Shown here piece by piece: positions 54,930-63,431 of a stretch of 64,000 nt of DNA (its first letter is position 1; each line of letters opens with the position of its first letter). The notes under the pieces are model-generated. The model ran no database searches, had not been told where the DNA came from, and worked only from the letters and a program-made list of their open reading frames with translations. This stretch comes from Robiginitomaculum sp. GTDB taxonomy: Bacteria; Pseudomonadota; Alphaproteobacteria; Caulobacterales; Maricaulaceae. The position numbers were made by a program, and so were the translations under genes. The stretch spans positions 1 through 64,000 of the forward strand of contig JAJFFQ010000002.1 in assembly GCA_021776565.1 (NCBI GenBank), given 5' to 3'.

Positions 54930-54954
54930 GGGCGCCCGGCCAAGCCAAGCGCCC
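54930..54954 (-). terminator. Likely recA terminator
   Basis: GGGCGC and GCGCCC arms around a 13-base loop, 29 bp after the recA stop on the minus strand, followed by TTTCTATAT. The stem is short and the T-run broken, so some read-through into alaS is likely. Confidence 0.55.
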
Positions 54955-54982
54955 ATCGTGTTTGAACTGTGATATTCTTGAC

Positions 54983-56062
54983 TTATCCGTTTGCGGCATC
55001 GTCCACTTCTGCTGATAAATTACCGCTGAGCATATCCTCAGCAATGATACCGGAATCTGCCCGTATCTGGACTTCAATTTTTGTATAAATTTCAGGGTTT
55101 TCTGCTAAAAAACGCCTGACATTTTCTCTGCCCTGGCCAATGCGCTCGGAATTATAGGAATACCAGGAACCGGATTTTTCAATAATGTCAGCTTTGACAC
55201 CCAAATCGATAATTTCACCAATTTTTGATATGCCTTCACCGTATAGAATATCAAATTCCACAACACGAAATGGCGGAGCAACCTTGTTCTTGACCACTTT
55301 GACCCGCGTGTGATTGCCGATCACTTCATCGCGGTGCTTGATGGCCCCTATCCGGCGGATATCCAGTCTTACCGTGGAATAGAACTTTAATGCATTGCCA
55401 CCGGTGGTGGTTTCCGGGCTACCATACATGACACCGATTTTCATCCGTATCTGATTGGTGAAAATAACCAGAGTGCCGGTCTTGGCTATTGATCCGGTCA
55501 GCTTGCGCATGGCCTGGCTCATCAGGCGGGCGTGCAAGCCGGGCAGACTATCACCCATATCACCTTCCAGTTCTGCACGAGGGGTAAGCGCAGCAACAGA
55601 ATCAATCACGACAATATCAACAGCGCCAGAACGGATCAGTGTGTCGGCGATTTCCAGTGCCTCTTCACCGGTACTGGGCTGGGAAATCAGAAGCTCATTC
55701 ACATCTACACCCAGGTTAACCGCATAAGCCGGGTCAAGGGCGTGTTCTGTATCAATAAAGGCAGCGACACCGCCATTGCGCTGACATTCCGCCACCGTGT
55801 GTAGTGTCAGCGTGGTTTTACCTGAGGCTTCGGGGCCATAAATTTCGACCACCCTGCCCTTGGGCAATCCACCAACACCGAGCGCGATGTCCAGACCAAG
55901 CGATCCGGTAGAAACGGATTTTATATCAAGTGATCCTTTTTGCCCCAGTTTCATTACCGCGCCTTTGCCAAAGGCCCGGTCAATCTGACTCAATGCTGCT
56001 TCGAGTGCTTTTTGCTTGTCCACGTTTTCTTTTTCCACAAGTTTAAGATTTGCCTTGGCCAT
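54983..56062 (-). CDS. recA: Recombinase A
   Basis: 359 residues. Walker [19 protein letters not shown], Walker [21 protein letters not shown], and loop L2 [20 protein letters not shown]. RecA forms the ATP-dependent strand-exchange filament and triggers LexA cleavage. The acidic C-terminal tail is short. An alphaproteobacterial LexA site lies 72 bp upstream of the start, so it is SOS-regulated. Confidence 0.98.
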   Translation of the reverse strand: MAKANLKLVEKENVDKQKALEAALSQIDRAFGKGAVMKLGQKGSLDIKSVSTGSLGLDIALGVGGLPKGRVVEIYGPEASGKTTLTLHTVAECQRNGGVAAFIDTEHALDPAYAVNLGVDVNELLISQPSTGEEALEIADTLIRSGAVDIVVIDSVAALTPRAELEGDMGDSLPGLHARLMSQAMRKLTGSIAKTGTLVIFTNQIRMKIGVMYGSPETTTGGNALKFYSTVRLDIRRIGAIKHRDEVIGNHTRVKVVKNKVAPPFRVVEFDILYGEGISKIGEIIDLGVKADIIEKSGSWYSYNSERIGQGRENVRRFLAENPEIYTKIEVQIRADSGIIAEDMLSGNLSAEVDDAANG

Positions 56063-56133
56063 ATTGTTATTCCTTCATCATGCGCCCCGATCGGGCCATT
56101 GCTGAGGAAGCGTTTGTACTATATTTGTTCCAG

Positions 56134-56148
56134 GAACACAATAGGAAC
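56134..56148 (-). promoter_or_regulatory. LexA (SOS) box of recA
   Basis: GTTC-N7-GTTC on the coding strand (GTTCCTATTGTGTTC), an exact match to the alphaproteobacterial LexA consensus, in the recA promoter region between recA and cckA. Confidence 0.9.
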
Positions 56149-56172
56149 ATTTATTTTTGTTTTCCTTTATTA

Positions 56173-58713
56173 TCAAGAGCTAAGCTCTTCTTTGACTTTT
56201 TCTGCCAGTTGCTTTAGCGAAAACGGTTTTGGTAGAAAACTGATCTCGGCATCCTGGCTCAATGTATCGGAAAACTCTTCCTGCGCAAAGCCGGAGATAA
56301 ACACGATTCGCGCATCTTTCAGATAGGGGCGCGCTTCTTTGAGCAATCGTGGCCCATCCATTCCTGGCATCACCACGTCCGAGATCATCAGATCTATCTT
56401 GCCAGCATTTTCCCTGGCAAGTTCCAGCGCCTCTTCACCATCGGCGGCTTCCAGAACATCATAACCACGATTGGCCAGAATTTTGACAGCTATGGTGCGC
56501 ACGGAATCCTCATCCTCGACGAATAAAATACGGCCACGCCCGGCAAGATCCTTGGGTTTTCTTTCTTTGGCTCTGCTTGCCTCTGCATCACTGGTATCGG
56601 TCTCCACCGGATCCAGACATTCCGGCAGCCAAATTTGAAATGTGGTGCCTTCACCTGGTACGCTTATCGGATGCAAAAAACCCCCTGACTGCTTGATAAT
56701 ACCATGCACCGTAGCCAGCCCTAGCCCTGTCCCCTTGCCAACCTCTTTTGTGGTGAAAAATGGCTCGAATACTTTTTTTAATATCTTTTCGTCCATTCCG
56801 GTACCCGTATCGATCACCTCGATCAATGCCCACGCCCCATCAGGCGGCGGTGTATCACCCAGCACCGGGGCAGGTATGGTATCCTGACGCGATGTACGAA
56901 CTGTCAAGGTTCCACCGCCTTTTTCCAGCATGGCATCACGCGCATTGGTGGCCAAATTCATCACCGCCATTTCTATCTGGCCCTTATCGGCACGCACTAT
57001 GGGAAGATCGCGGCCATGCACCACGTCCAAAGGAACACTTTCATGTAAAATACGCCGTAGCATATAGGAGAAGTCCGTCAGCATTGTGCTCAGGTTTAAT
57101 GGCACAAGCCGTACCGTTTTTTTGCGTGAAAAGGTCAGCAAATTATCCACCAGAGCGGCAGCGCGCAAACCATCTTCATTTATCTTTTGCAAGCCCGGAT
57201 AAGAGGGGTCACCAACCATATGGTGAGACAGCAAGTTATCACAATTCATGCGTATGGCGGTTAAAACATTATTCAAATCATGAGCAACACCACCGGCCAA
57301 CTGTCCAACGGCCTGCATTTTTTGCGCCTGAAACAGATCGGTTTCCATTTCTTTCCACGACGACATATCGATGACATAGGCGATGGATCGCCCGGCACGA
57401 TCTGGCGCTATATAGGTATGCACCGCCTTGGCATCTTCACTGCCAAGTGACAGGTCAAATGGCCCGCCACCTGTATCATCAAGGGCCAGCAGCTTGTCAC
57501 GCCCCACACTGTCATCAGCAAACAGGGCAAGAAATGATGAACCTGGCGTTGCCTTGCCTTGCGTCATTTCCAAAAACGCCGGGTTGGCATCTTCTATTAT
57601 GGCAATACCGGGATCGGCAACATCCAGCCTGGCAACGCCAAATGGTGCTGCAATAAACATTTCATCGAGCGTGTGACCAACACTGTGCACCATGGCAGAG
57701 CTGCACTGGGCAACACCAATGGGTGCTTGCCCCCGCCCGCCACCAAAAACAACAGACCTTGAATGAGCATCCTTTTGTCCTTCTGGCCAACTGCTCACGA
57801 TAACCGAGGGGGTTTCAATACCATCGCGTGTTTTTAACTGCACATCCAGGCGTGTGGAACCATTGCCTTTACTGTTCAATAGACGCTTTGCGCTTTTTGG
57901 AGCAAACGTTTGCACCGAGGGCGGGGCCATATCACCATCAACACCTAACCAGCCCCGCAGTGTCTCGTTCATATAACTGACACGCCCCTTGCGATCAGCA
58001 GAGAAAAAACCAATCGGTGCCTCATCCAGTAATGTCAAACCACTTTGAAGGATGGGGGCAACCGCGTCTTTCGGGCCAGTATTTGCCCGGTCTACAATTC
58101 TCCACAATGCACCACCTGCTGGTAAAGGGTGAACATGCACATCAAACTCACACATGCCCTTCTCGCCCTCATAGGCGGGCAAACGTTCAAAAGCTGGTTG
58201 ACCGGATCGGGCAGCCCGTGCCAATCGAAAGGCGATCGCAGACAGGCCGGGATGCGCACCCACAAGCCGCTCGAAAGGTGCCGGGCGAGTGCTTTGACCC
58301 ATTTCTCCAACTATTTGCGTTAGCGCCTGATAAGCTGGATTGGCAAATACCGGCTCTCCGTGCCGCCCGGTAACCAGTACCGGTTCTGGCATCACGTTCA
58401 GCGCATCAGCCGCAAACAATGCCTTCGGCCCTGCCCGGCCAGGGCCAAATTGCCGCAAGGCCAAATGTCCCGCAGCCATGGCGTAAAGCACAACAAACAG
58501 AACCGCCGCAATTCCAAACGTCAGCACAAAAGCCGCCGGGCCGCTTTGCTCAGGCAAAGCCAGAGCAACGAAAACGGCAAAAACAGCCAAGCCAGCCGCA
58601 CCCCATAACAAAATTTGCGACAAGGACATGCGAGACACCCTGCGACCCAGTGAACGTAACACTCCTGTTTCTGACACGTCGGTCATTGCTTTGGTTTTTA
58701 CGTCACCGGGCAT
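56173..58713 (-). CDS. cckA: CckA hybrid histidine kinase of the CtrA pathway
   Basis: 846 residues from ATG 58713, with AAGGAG six bases upstream; an earlier TTG is not needed. Two membrane segments near 32-55 and 63-85, several PAS-like regions (100-440), HisKA with H478 (GGVAHDLNNVLTAI), ATPase boxes (NLATNARDAM, DTGTGMD, GTGLGLATVHG), then a receiver domain with D779 (LMISDVVMPGMDG). CckA passes phosphate through ChpT to CtrA and CpdR. Clustered here with flagellar export genes that CtrA controls in relatives. Confidence 0.95.
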   Translation of the reverse strand: MPGDVKTKAMTDVSETGVLRSLGRRVSRMSLSQILLWGAAGLAVFAVFVALALPEQSGPAAFVLTFGIAAVLFVVLYAMAAGHLALRQFGPGRAGPKALFAADALNVMPEPVLVTGRHGEPVFANPAYQALTQIVGEMGQSTRPAPFERLVGAHPGLSAIAFRLARAARSGQPAFERLPAYEGEKGMCEFDVHVHPLPAGGALWRIVDRANTGPKDAVAPILQSGLTLLDEAPIGFFSADRKGRVSYMNETLRGWLGVDGDMAPPSVQTFAPKSAKRLLNSKGNGSTRLDVQLKTRDGIETPSVIVSSWPEGQKDAHSRSVVFGGGRGQAPIGVAQCSSAMVHSVGHTLDEMFIAAPFGVARLDVADPGIAIIEDANPAFLEMTQGKATPGSSFLALFADDSVGRDKLLALDDTGGGPFDLSLGSEDAKAVHTYIAPDRAGRSIAYVIDMSSWKEMETDLFQAQKMQAVGQLAGGVAHDLNNVLTAIRMNCDNLLSHHMVGDPSYPGLQKINEDGLRAAALVDNLLTFSRKKTVRLVPLNLSTMLTDFSYMLRRILHESVPLDVVHGRDLPIVRADKGQIEMAVMNLATNARDAMLEKGGGTLTVRTSRQDTIPAPVLGDTPPPDGAWALIEVIDTGTGMDEKILKKVFEPFFTTKEVGKGTGLGLATVHGIIKQSGGFLHPISVPGEGTTFQIWLPECLDPVETDTSDAEASRAKERKPKDLAGRGRILFVEDEDSVRTIAVKILANRGYDVLEAADGEEALELARENAGKIDLMISDVVMPGMDGPRLLKEARPYLKDARIVFISGFAQEEFSDTLSQDAEISFLPKPFSLKQLAEKVKEELSS

Positions 58714-58782
58714 GTCCTGCTCCTTCAATGGGCGATCAGCTTGAACCAGCGAATCACAACTTTCCTTAGCTTTCAAGATTTA

Positions 58783-59853
58783 TTATCTTCTGCGTTCGGC
58801 CAAGCCCATAACGTAACCTATAATCTTGGCAACAGCCTTGAAGTGCTCGGTCTTGATCTCATGGTCTATTTCTGTTGTGGCATATAATGCACGGGCCAGA
58901 GGCGGATCGACCACCACGGGAACGTCCGAATTTTCTGCAACATCCCTGATCCGCAAGGCCAGATCATCAACCCCCTTGGCAATACAAACCGGCGCGGCGC
59001 TTTCGCCTTGTTCATAATGCAAGGCCACCGCAAAGTGGGTCGGGTTCATAATCACAACACTGGCATCGGGCACAGCCTGCATCATGCGCTGGCGGGAACG
59101 CTCGGATCGTATCTGGCGCAAACGGGCACGCACATGCGGATCCCCTTCAGAATTTTTCAGCTCATCCTTCACATCCTTGTGCGACATTTTCATACGCTTC
59201 AAAAAGCTGTGACGTTGAAAGGCATAGTCCGCCGCCGCCACCAGCGCGAACACCGATAGCGCCGCCATAAGCAGAACAATTGATGCCTCCCGAACCACGG
59301 GAAGCAAGGCCTCCAGCTCCAGATAAGGAAGGCTTATCAACGTATCCCGTCTCGGCCACACCACTGCAAAAGCCGCCAGGCCGACCAGTCCCATTTTGGC
59401 CAGGCCTTTGAAAAAGTTGGCCAGTGCCTGCATCCCGAATATCCTTTTGGCACCTTCAATAGGTGACAGCTTGGATAGTTTTGGAGATATTTTTTCAGGT
59501 GCCCATAGAAATCCGACCTGCATCACATGCCCGAAAAACCCGGCCACCATTAACATGGCTAAAATCAGACCCAGCCCCGTCATCGCATGCACCGTGGCAT
59601 CGGTCGCCAACGCCTGTACACTGGCAGCATCCACAGTGAACTGGGCCGACATTTCAAAATAACTGCGCAGCCAGTTGCTAAAATAGCGGGCCGCAGGGCC
59701 AGCAAAAACCGCCAGAGTTAATGTAATAGCTGCCAGTAAAAGCCAGGACGGAATTTCCTGTGATTTGGCGACATCGCCTTTTTTGCGCGCATCAAGTAAT
59801 TTTTGCGGGGTGGCGTCTTCTGTTTTTTGACTGTTGTCCTGATCGTCTGCCAT
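58783..59853 (-). CDS. flhB: Flagellar type III export protein FlhB
   Basis: 356 residues. Four membrane segments in the first 215 residues, then the cytoplasmic domain with the autocleavage site NPTH (VVIMNPTHFAVALHYE). FlhB switches export from hook to filament substrates after self-cleavage. GEDNSQKTEDATPQKL-type N terminus as usual. ATG 59853 overlaps the stop of a small frame upstream as TGATG. Confidence 0.95.
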   Translation of the reverse strand: MADDQDNSQKTEDATPQKLLDARKKGDVAKSQEIPSWLLLAAITLTLAVFAGPAARYFSNWLRSYFEMSAQFTVDAASVQALATDATVHAMTGLGLILAMLMVAGFFGHVMQVGFLWAPEKISPKLSKLSPIEGAKRIFGMQALANFFKGLAKMGLVGLAAFAVVWPRRDTLISLPYLELEALLPVVREASIVLLMAALSVFALVAAADYAFQRHSFLKRMKMSHKDVKDELKNSEGDPHVRARLRQIRSERSRQRMMQAVPDASVVIMNPTHFAVALHYEQGESAAPVCIAKGVDDLALRIRDVAENSDVPVVVDPPLARALYATTEIDHEIKTEHFKAVAKIIGYVMGLAERRR

Positions 59854-60101
59854 CAGGTCACAGCCTCACGAACAGCATTGAAATGGGATGAGGCAATATG
59901 CACATTGGACAGGCGTATGTTTGCAGGAAGACTTGAGTCTTTCAAAAACATACAACACATCCAAAGGGTATATTGACCATCAAAACCTCGCAGAATTCGA
60001 CCCGAAAAATCTGCTTCACACTGCCGCGTCAAAGGACTTAACCGGGCCATAAGCCCGCTTGTCATCCTTTTCCTAACATTGTTTTGCATATTCTTCGCCA
60101 T
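59853..60101 (-). CDS. Small protein of unknown function between fliR and flhB
   Basis: About 82 codons from ATG 60101 (TTG 60107 is in frame). Its stop overlaps the flhB start as TGATG, a pattern seen at real coupled genes here. The protein is basic at its N terminus, then has LSPLTRQCEADFSGRI and LRGFDGQYTLWMCCMFLKDS. No family is recognised. No good ribosome site is visible upstream. It could be a small regulator of flagellar export or an accident of the intergenic region; the coupling favours a real gene. Confidence 0.5.
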   Translation of the reverse strand: MAKNMQNNVRKRMTSGLMARLSPLTRQCEADFSGRILRGFDGQYTLWMCCMFLKDSSLPANIRLSNVHIASSHFNAVREAVT

Positions 60102-60128
60102 TTTCAATTCTGTTCGTGAAGCTGCGAC

Positions 60129-60884
60129 CTAGTTCAGACTCTGCACATAGGTTTCCATGTGTTCAAACCATACACTCAATATGGCCCCCAGGCTGATGGC
60201 AAAAATCGCCAACCCGGCATAGACATTAAGCGGCATGGCAACAAAAAATATCTGCACTTGCGGCATTAGTCTTGAGAGCACCCCAAGCGCCAGATAAAAC
60301 ACCAGGCCAAAAGCAATCAATGGAGCGGCCATTTGCAACCCCACCCGAAATGATTGCGCTACCACATGGGTGCCCATCTGGGCCACATCACCAACCGCCG
60401 GAATACTGCCCGCCGGAATGATGGCATAGGTACCCACAATACCGGTGAGGAACAAATGATGCAGCCCGGTAGCAAAAATCAGGGTTACAGCAGTCAGGTT
60501 CAAGAATGACGCCAGAATAGCCCCTTGCTGACCTTGTGTGGGGTCAAAAGTCTGGGCAAAGGCCAGCCCCGTTTGCATACCGGCAACCTGACCGGCGACC
60601 ACCAGGGCGCTCATCATCAACCGTGCCAGCGCCCCAAAAAACAGACCGATCAAGACCTCCTGAATAATCAACCCTGCAAAGACATAAGGTTGTTCCGGCA
60701 TTGGTGGCATTTGCCCGCCAACTATACCGCCAACAATCAGGGCAACGATAATCGCCAGTCCCAGCCGCACCCGCGTCGGCACACCAATCTCGCCAATGCC
60801 GGGTAGCAACATCATGATGGCTCCGCTACGGGCAAACACCAGGGCAATAGCAAAAATAGAAGAGGGGAGACTTAGGTCTGGCAC
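60129..60884 (-). CDS. fliR: Flagellar export gate protein FliR
   Basis: 251 residues from GTG 60884, two bases after the fliQ stop. Six membrane segments are visible. Typical parts: FARSGAIMMLLPGIGEIGVP and the GLAFAQTFDPTQGQQGAILA segment. FliR forms the core gate with FliP and FliQ. fliP is not in the window. Confidence 0.95.
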   Translation of the reverse strand: MPDLSLPSSIFAIALVFARSGAIMMLLPGIGEIGVPTRVRLGLAIIVALIVGGIVGGQMPPMPEQPYVFAGLIIQEVLIGLFFGALARLMMSALVVAGQVAGMQTGLAFAQTFDPTQGQQGAILASFLNLTAVTLIFATGLHHLFLTGIVGTYAIIPAGSIPAVGDVAQMGTHVVAQSFRVGLQMAAPLIAFGLVFYLALGVLSRLMPQVQIFFVAMPLNVYAGLAIFAISLGAILSVWFEHMETYVQSLN

Positions 60885-60886
60885 GG

Positions 60887-61150
60887 CTACATAGCCGAAA
60901 CACGATCTGCCACATGGGTCATAAAACCGCCAAGGAGTGCGCCCATAAGGGGCATAAAAACCAGTATGGCTATGAAAATAGCCACAATTTTGGGAACAAA
61001 CACCAGCGTCATTTCCTGCACCTGGGTCAACGCTTGCAAGAGTGCAATCCCCAGACCAACGGATAGCCCAACCAGCATGATCGGGCCTGACATTTGCAGC
61101 ACCAGCCAGATGGCTTCACGGGCAATATCCAGCACTTCTGCGCCGTTCAT
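60887..61150 (-). CDS. fliQ: Flagellar export gate protein FliQ
   Basis: 87 residues from ATG 61150 with GGAGA upstream; the frame to 61186 has no support. Two membrane helices with VGLSVGLGIALLQALTQVQE and LVFVPKIVAIFIAILVF, standard FliQ. First gene of a fliQ-fliR-(small frame)-flhB-cckA run. A CtrA-like half-site lies about 50 bp upstream. Confidence 0.95.
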   Translation of the reverse strand: MNGAEVLDIAREAIWLVLQMSGPIMLVGLSVGLGIALLQALTQVQEMTLVFVPKIVAIFIAILVFMPLMGALLGGFMTHVADRVSAM

Positions 61151-61201
61151 GGGTTTCTCCCTGACCTGAACCGTAACTCGACACATTAGAGTGCGCTGGT
61201 T

Positions 61202-61209
61202 ATGGTTAA
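61202..61209 (-). promoter_or_regulatory. CtrA-like half-site upstream of fliQ
   Basis: TTAACCAT on the coding strand of fliQ, 51-58 bp upstream of its start. This octamer is a common CtrA half-site in Caulobacter, where fliQ is CtrA-controlled. A second half at the usual 7-base spacing is not seen, and the site overlaps the region of the divergent DUF885 gene. Confidence 0.45.
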
Positions 61210-61279
61210 TAAAACCTCACCGGGCGTGGTGTCCGGCGAGAGGAATAATAACGCCATCACACATTTGGGGAGCCATTTT

Positions 61280-63151
61280 ATGTACCTTCGATCCTTAGCC
61301 GCCAGCACCGCACTGGGTGCCCTTCTTGCCGCCTGTAATGCACCGTCAGAATCTGGAAACTCCCAGATTGAAACCACCTCAATAAAATCACAACCTATTG
61401 AAAATATTGATAATTCTGAACAAACCGAGTCGATGCGCTTGAACGCCTGGTTTCAGGTAAAGTTTGAGGAAAGTCTCGCCCGCTCACCCATGTTCAAGGC
61501 GTTTTTGGGTATCAAAGACGATGATTATGGCAAGTGGGATGACCCCTCGCCAGAGCGCGCGCTGGAGGATCACGAGATTGAACTGGCCAATCTTGCGCAC
61601 ATGCGCGCCGAATTTGACTATGACAAGCTGGATAACAATGCCCGACTGTCCTGGCGTCTGGCCGAGTATAACGGCAAGCGCGAGGAGGCCTCATGGCGTT
61701 TTCATGACTATGGCTACATTTTTAACCAGATGTTTGGCACACACTCCTCCATACCTGCCTTTCTCATCAACCAGCACCAGATCAAATCACAAGATCATGC
61801 CGAAGCATATATCAACCGCCTGAGCGGCGTGCGCGACTACCTTGGCGGTCAGGTGCAAAATGCCGCAAACCGTTTTGAAAAAGGCATTAACCCGCCAAAG
61901 TTTGTTTATACCCGGGTTCTTGATGCCTCCCGCAACATTCTCAAGGGTGCGCCCTTTGAAGATGGTTCTGATAGCGCCATTCTAGCCGACTTCAAGGGCA
62001 AGGTGGACAAGCTCGAACTTACCCTCGAGGACAAAGCAGACCTTATCACCAGAGCCGAGACCGCGATGCTGGCCTCTGTCGCCCCGGCCTATGCAGAGCT
62101 GATTGGCGAAATGCAGCGCCAGCGCGACCTGGCCACCGAGCAGGACGGTGCCTGGAAATTGCCCGACGGCCAAGCCTATTACACTGACCGTCTGGCGGCC
62201 ATGACCACCACAGACATGAGCGCAAAAGACATCCATGATCTGGGCCTTTCCGAAGTTGCCCGCATCCATGACGAAATGCGCGAAATTATGAAAACCGTGA
62301 GCTTTGATGGTGATTTACAAGGCTTTTTCACCTTCATGCGCGACGATCCACAGTTTTATTATCCCGATGATGATGAGGGCCGCGCCGCTTACCTGAAAGA
62401 GGCGGTCAACATCATCGACACCATGCGCGCACGCCTTGACGAGATATTCATTTCCAAGCCTGAAGCCGAAATTATTGTCAAGGCGGTAGAGCCGTTTCGC
62501 GAGGCCACAGCGGGCAAGGCATTTTACCAACGCCCGGCACTGGATGGCTCCCGCCCCGGCACCTATTATGCCAACCTTTATCGTATGGAGAGCATGCCCA
62601 CTTATCAGATGGAGGCTTTGGCCTATCATGAAGGTATTCCGGGTCACCATATGCAAGGCTCAGTCGCGCAAGAGCTTGAAAACGTTCCAATGTTTCGCAA
62701 AATGGGCGGCTATACTGCCTATAGTGAAGGCTGGGGACTTTATTCAGAATTTGTTCCCAAGGAAATGGGGTTTTACGCTGACCCCTATTCTGACTTTGGC
62801 AGACTTGCCATGGAGTTATGGCGCGCCGCCCGTCTGGTAGTCGATACCGGCCTGCATGACAAACACTGGACACGCCAACAGGCCATAGATTATCTCTCTG
62901 AAAACACACCCAATTCCCTGTCCGATGCCACCAATGCCATCGAGCGATATATCGTTATGCCGGGTCAGGCCACGGCTTATAAAATCGGTATGCTGGAGAT
63001 TATTCGCTTGCGCGAAAACGCCAAATCTGAACTCGGCAACAAATTTGATCTGCGCGAATATCATGACGTGGTGCTGGCCAATGGCGCGGTTCCGCTCTCT
63101 GTCCTTGGCGATTTGGTCAATGATTGGATTGCTAGCAAAACCGAGGGGTAA
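61280..63151 (+). CDS. DUF885 family lipoprotein, putative metallopeptidase
   Basis: 623 residues from ATG 61280; 26 upstream codons are open but unneeded. Lipobox ALLAAC with Cys 19. The DUF885 signature HEGIPGHHMQ (H450, E451, H456) looks like a zinc site of a gluzincin-type peptidase. Also present: ARSPMFKAFLGIKDDDYGKW and YSEGWGLYSEFVPKEMG, typical of the family. Predicted to be outer-membrane-anchored and to act on peptides; substrate unknown. A terminator-like hairpin follows at 63271-63294. Confidence 0.9.
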   Translation: MYLRSLAASTALGALLAACNAPSESGNSQIETTSIKSQPIENIDNSEQTESMRLNAWFQVKFEESLARSPMFKAFLGIKDDDYGKWDDPSPERALEDHEIELANLAHMRAEFDYDKLDNNARLSWRLAEYNGKREEASWRFHDYGYIFNQMFGTHSSIPAFLINQHQIKSQDHAEAYINRLSGVRDYLGGQVQNAANRFEKGINPPKFVYTRVLDASRNILKGAPFEDGSDSAILADFKGKVDKLELTLEDKADLITRAETAMLASVAPAYAELIGEMQRQRDLATEQDGAWKLPDGQAYYTDRLAAMTTTDMSAKDIHDLGLSEVARIHDEMREIMKTVSFDGDLQGFFTFMRDDPQFYYPDDDEGRAAYLKEAVNIIDTMRARLDEIFISKPEAEIIVKAVEPFREATAGKAFYQRPALDGSRPGTYYANLYRMESMPTYQMEALAYHEGIPGHHMQGSVAQELENVPMFRKMGGYTAYSEGWGLYSEFVPKEMGFYADPYSDFGRLAMELWRAARLVVDTGLHDKHWTRQQAIDYLSENTPNSLSDATNAIERYIVMPGQATAYKIGMLEIIRLRENAKSELGNKFDLREYHDVVLANGAVPLSVLGDLVNDWIASKTEG

Positions 63152-63177
63152 TCAGGGTCAATAAGGGGTAAACGAGG

Positions 63178-63212
63178 GTCACTTATGGGGCGTTATGCGT
63201 CCCATAAGTGAC
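63178..63212. repeat. Perfect 12-bp inverted repeat
   Basis: Arms at 63178-63189 and 63201-63212 (GTCACTTATGGG and its complement) around 11 bases. No T-run follows. Part of a cluster of inverted repeats between convergent genes. Confidence 0.8.
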
Positions 63213-63235
63213 ATTCAAGGGACAGTTGTGGGATG

Positions 63236-63260
63236 CCAAGGGTCAGGCCGTGACCCTTGG
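63236..63260. repeat. Perfect 10-bp inverted repeat
   Basis: CCAAGGGTCA and TGACCCTTGG around five bases (GGCCG). No T-run follows on either strand. Confidence 0.8.
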
Positions 63261-63270
63261 GAGGGACTAT

Positions 63271-63300
63271 GGGGATAAATGGTAGGTTATCCCCTTTTCC
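63271..63300 (+). terminator. Likely terminator of the DUF885 gene
   Basis: GGGGATAA and TTATCCCC (63271-63278, 63287-63294) around eight bases, followed by TTTTCC. It lies 120 bp after the stop. Confidence 0.6.
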
Positions 63301-63307
63301 TTCCCTT

Positions 63308-63400
63308 CGTCGCCCGACCGCTTGACCGGAGGGGCCATACCAAATTGCTATTTTATAGAGAACTTTCTTATGGATTCTCCGGTCAAACCGGAGAACGACG
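63308..63400. repeat. Inverted pair of REP-like 32-bp units
   Basis: Units at 63308-63339 and 63369-63400 in inverted orientation both start CGTCG and end CCATA when read the same way, and match at roughly two thirds of positions. The second unit has an inner 8-bp hairpin (TTCTCCGG/CCGGAGAA). The form is that of the CGTC-TTCTCCGG-type intergenic palindromes scattered in many proteobacterial genomes. Confidence 0.6.
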
Positions 63401-63431
63401 AAGATAATGAAATTACGACAAGACTGCAGCA

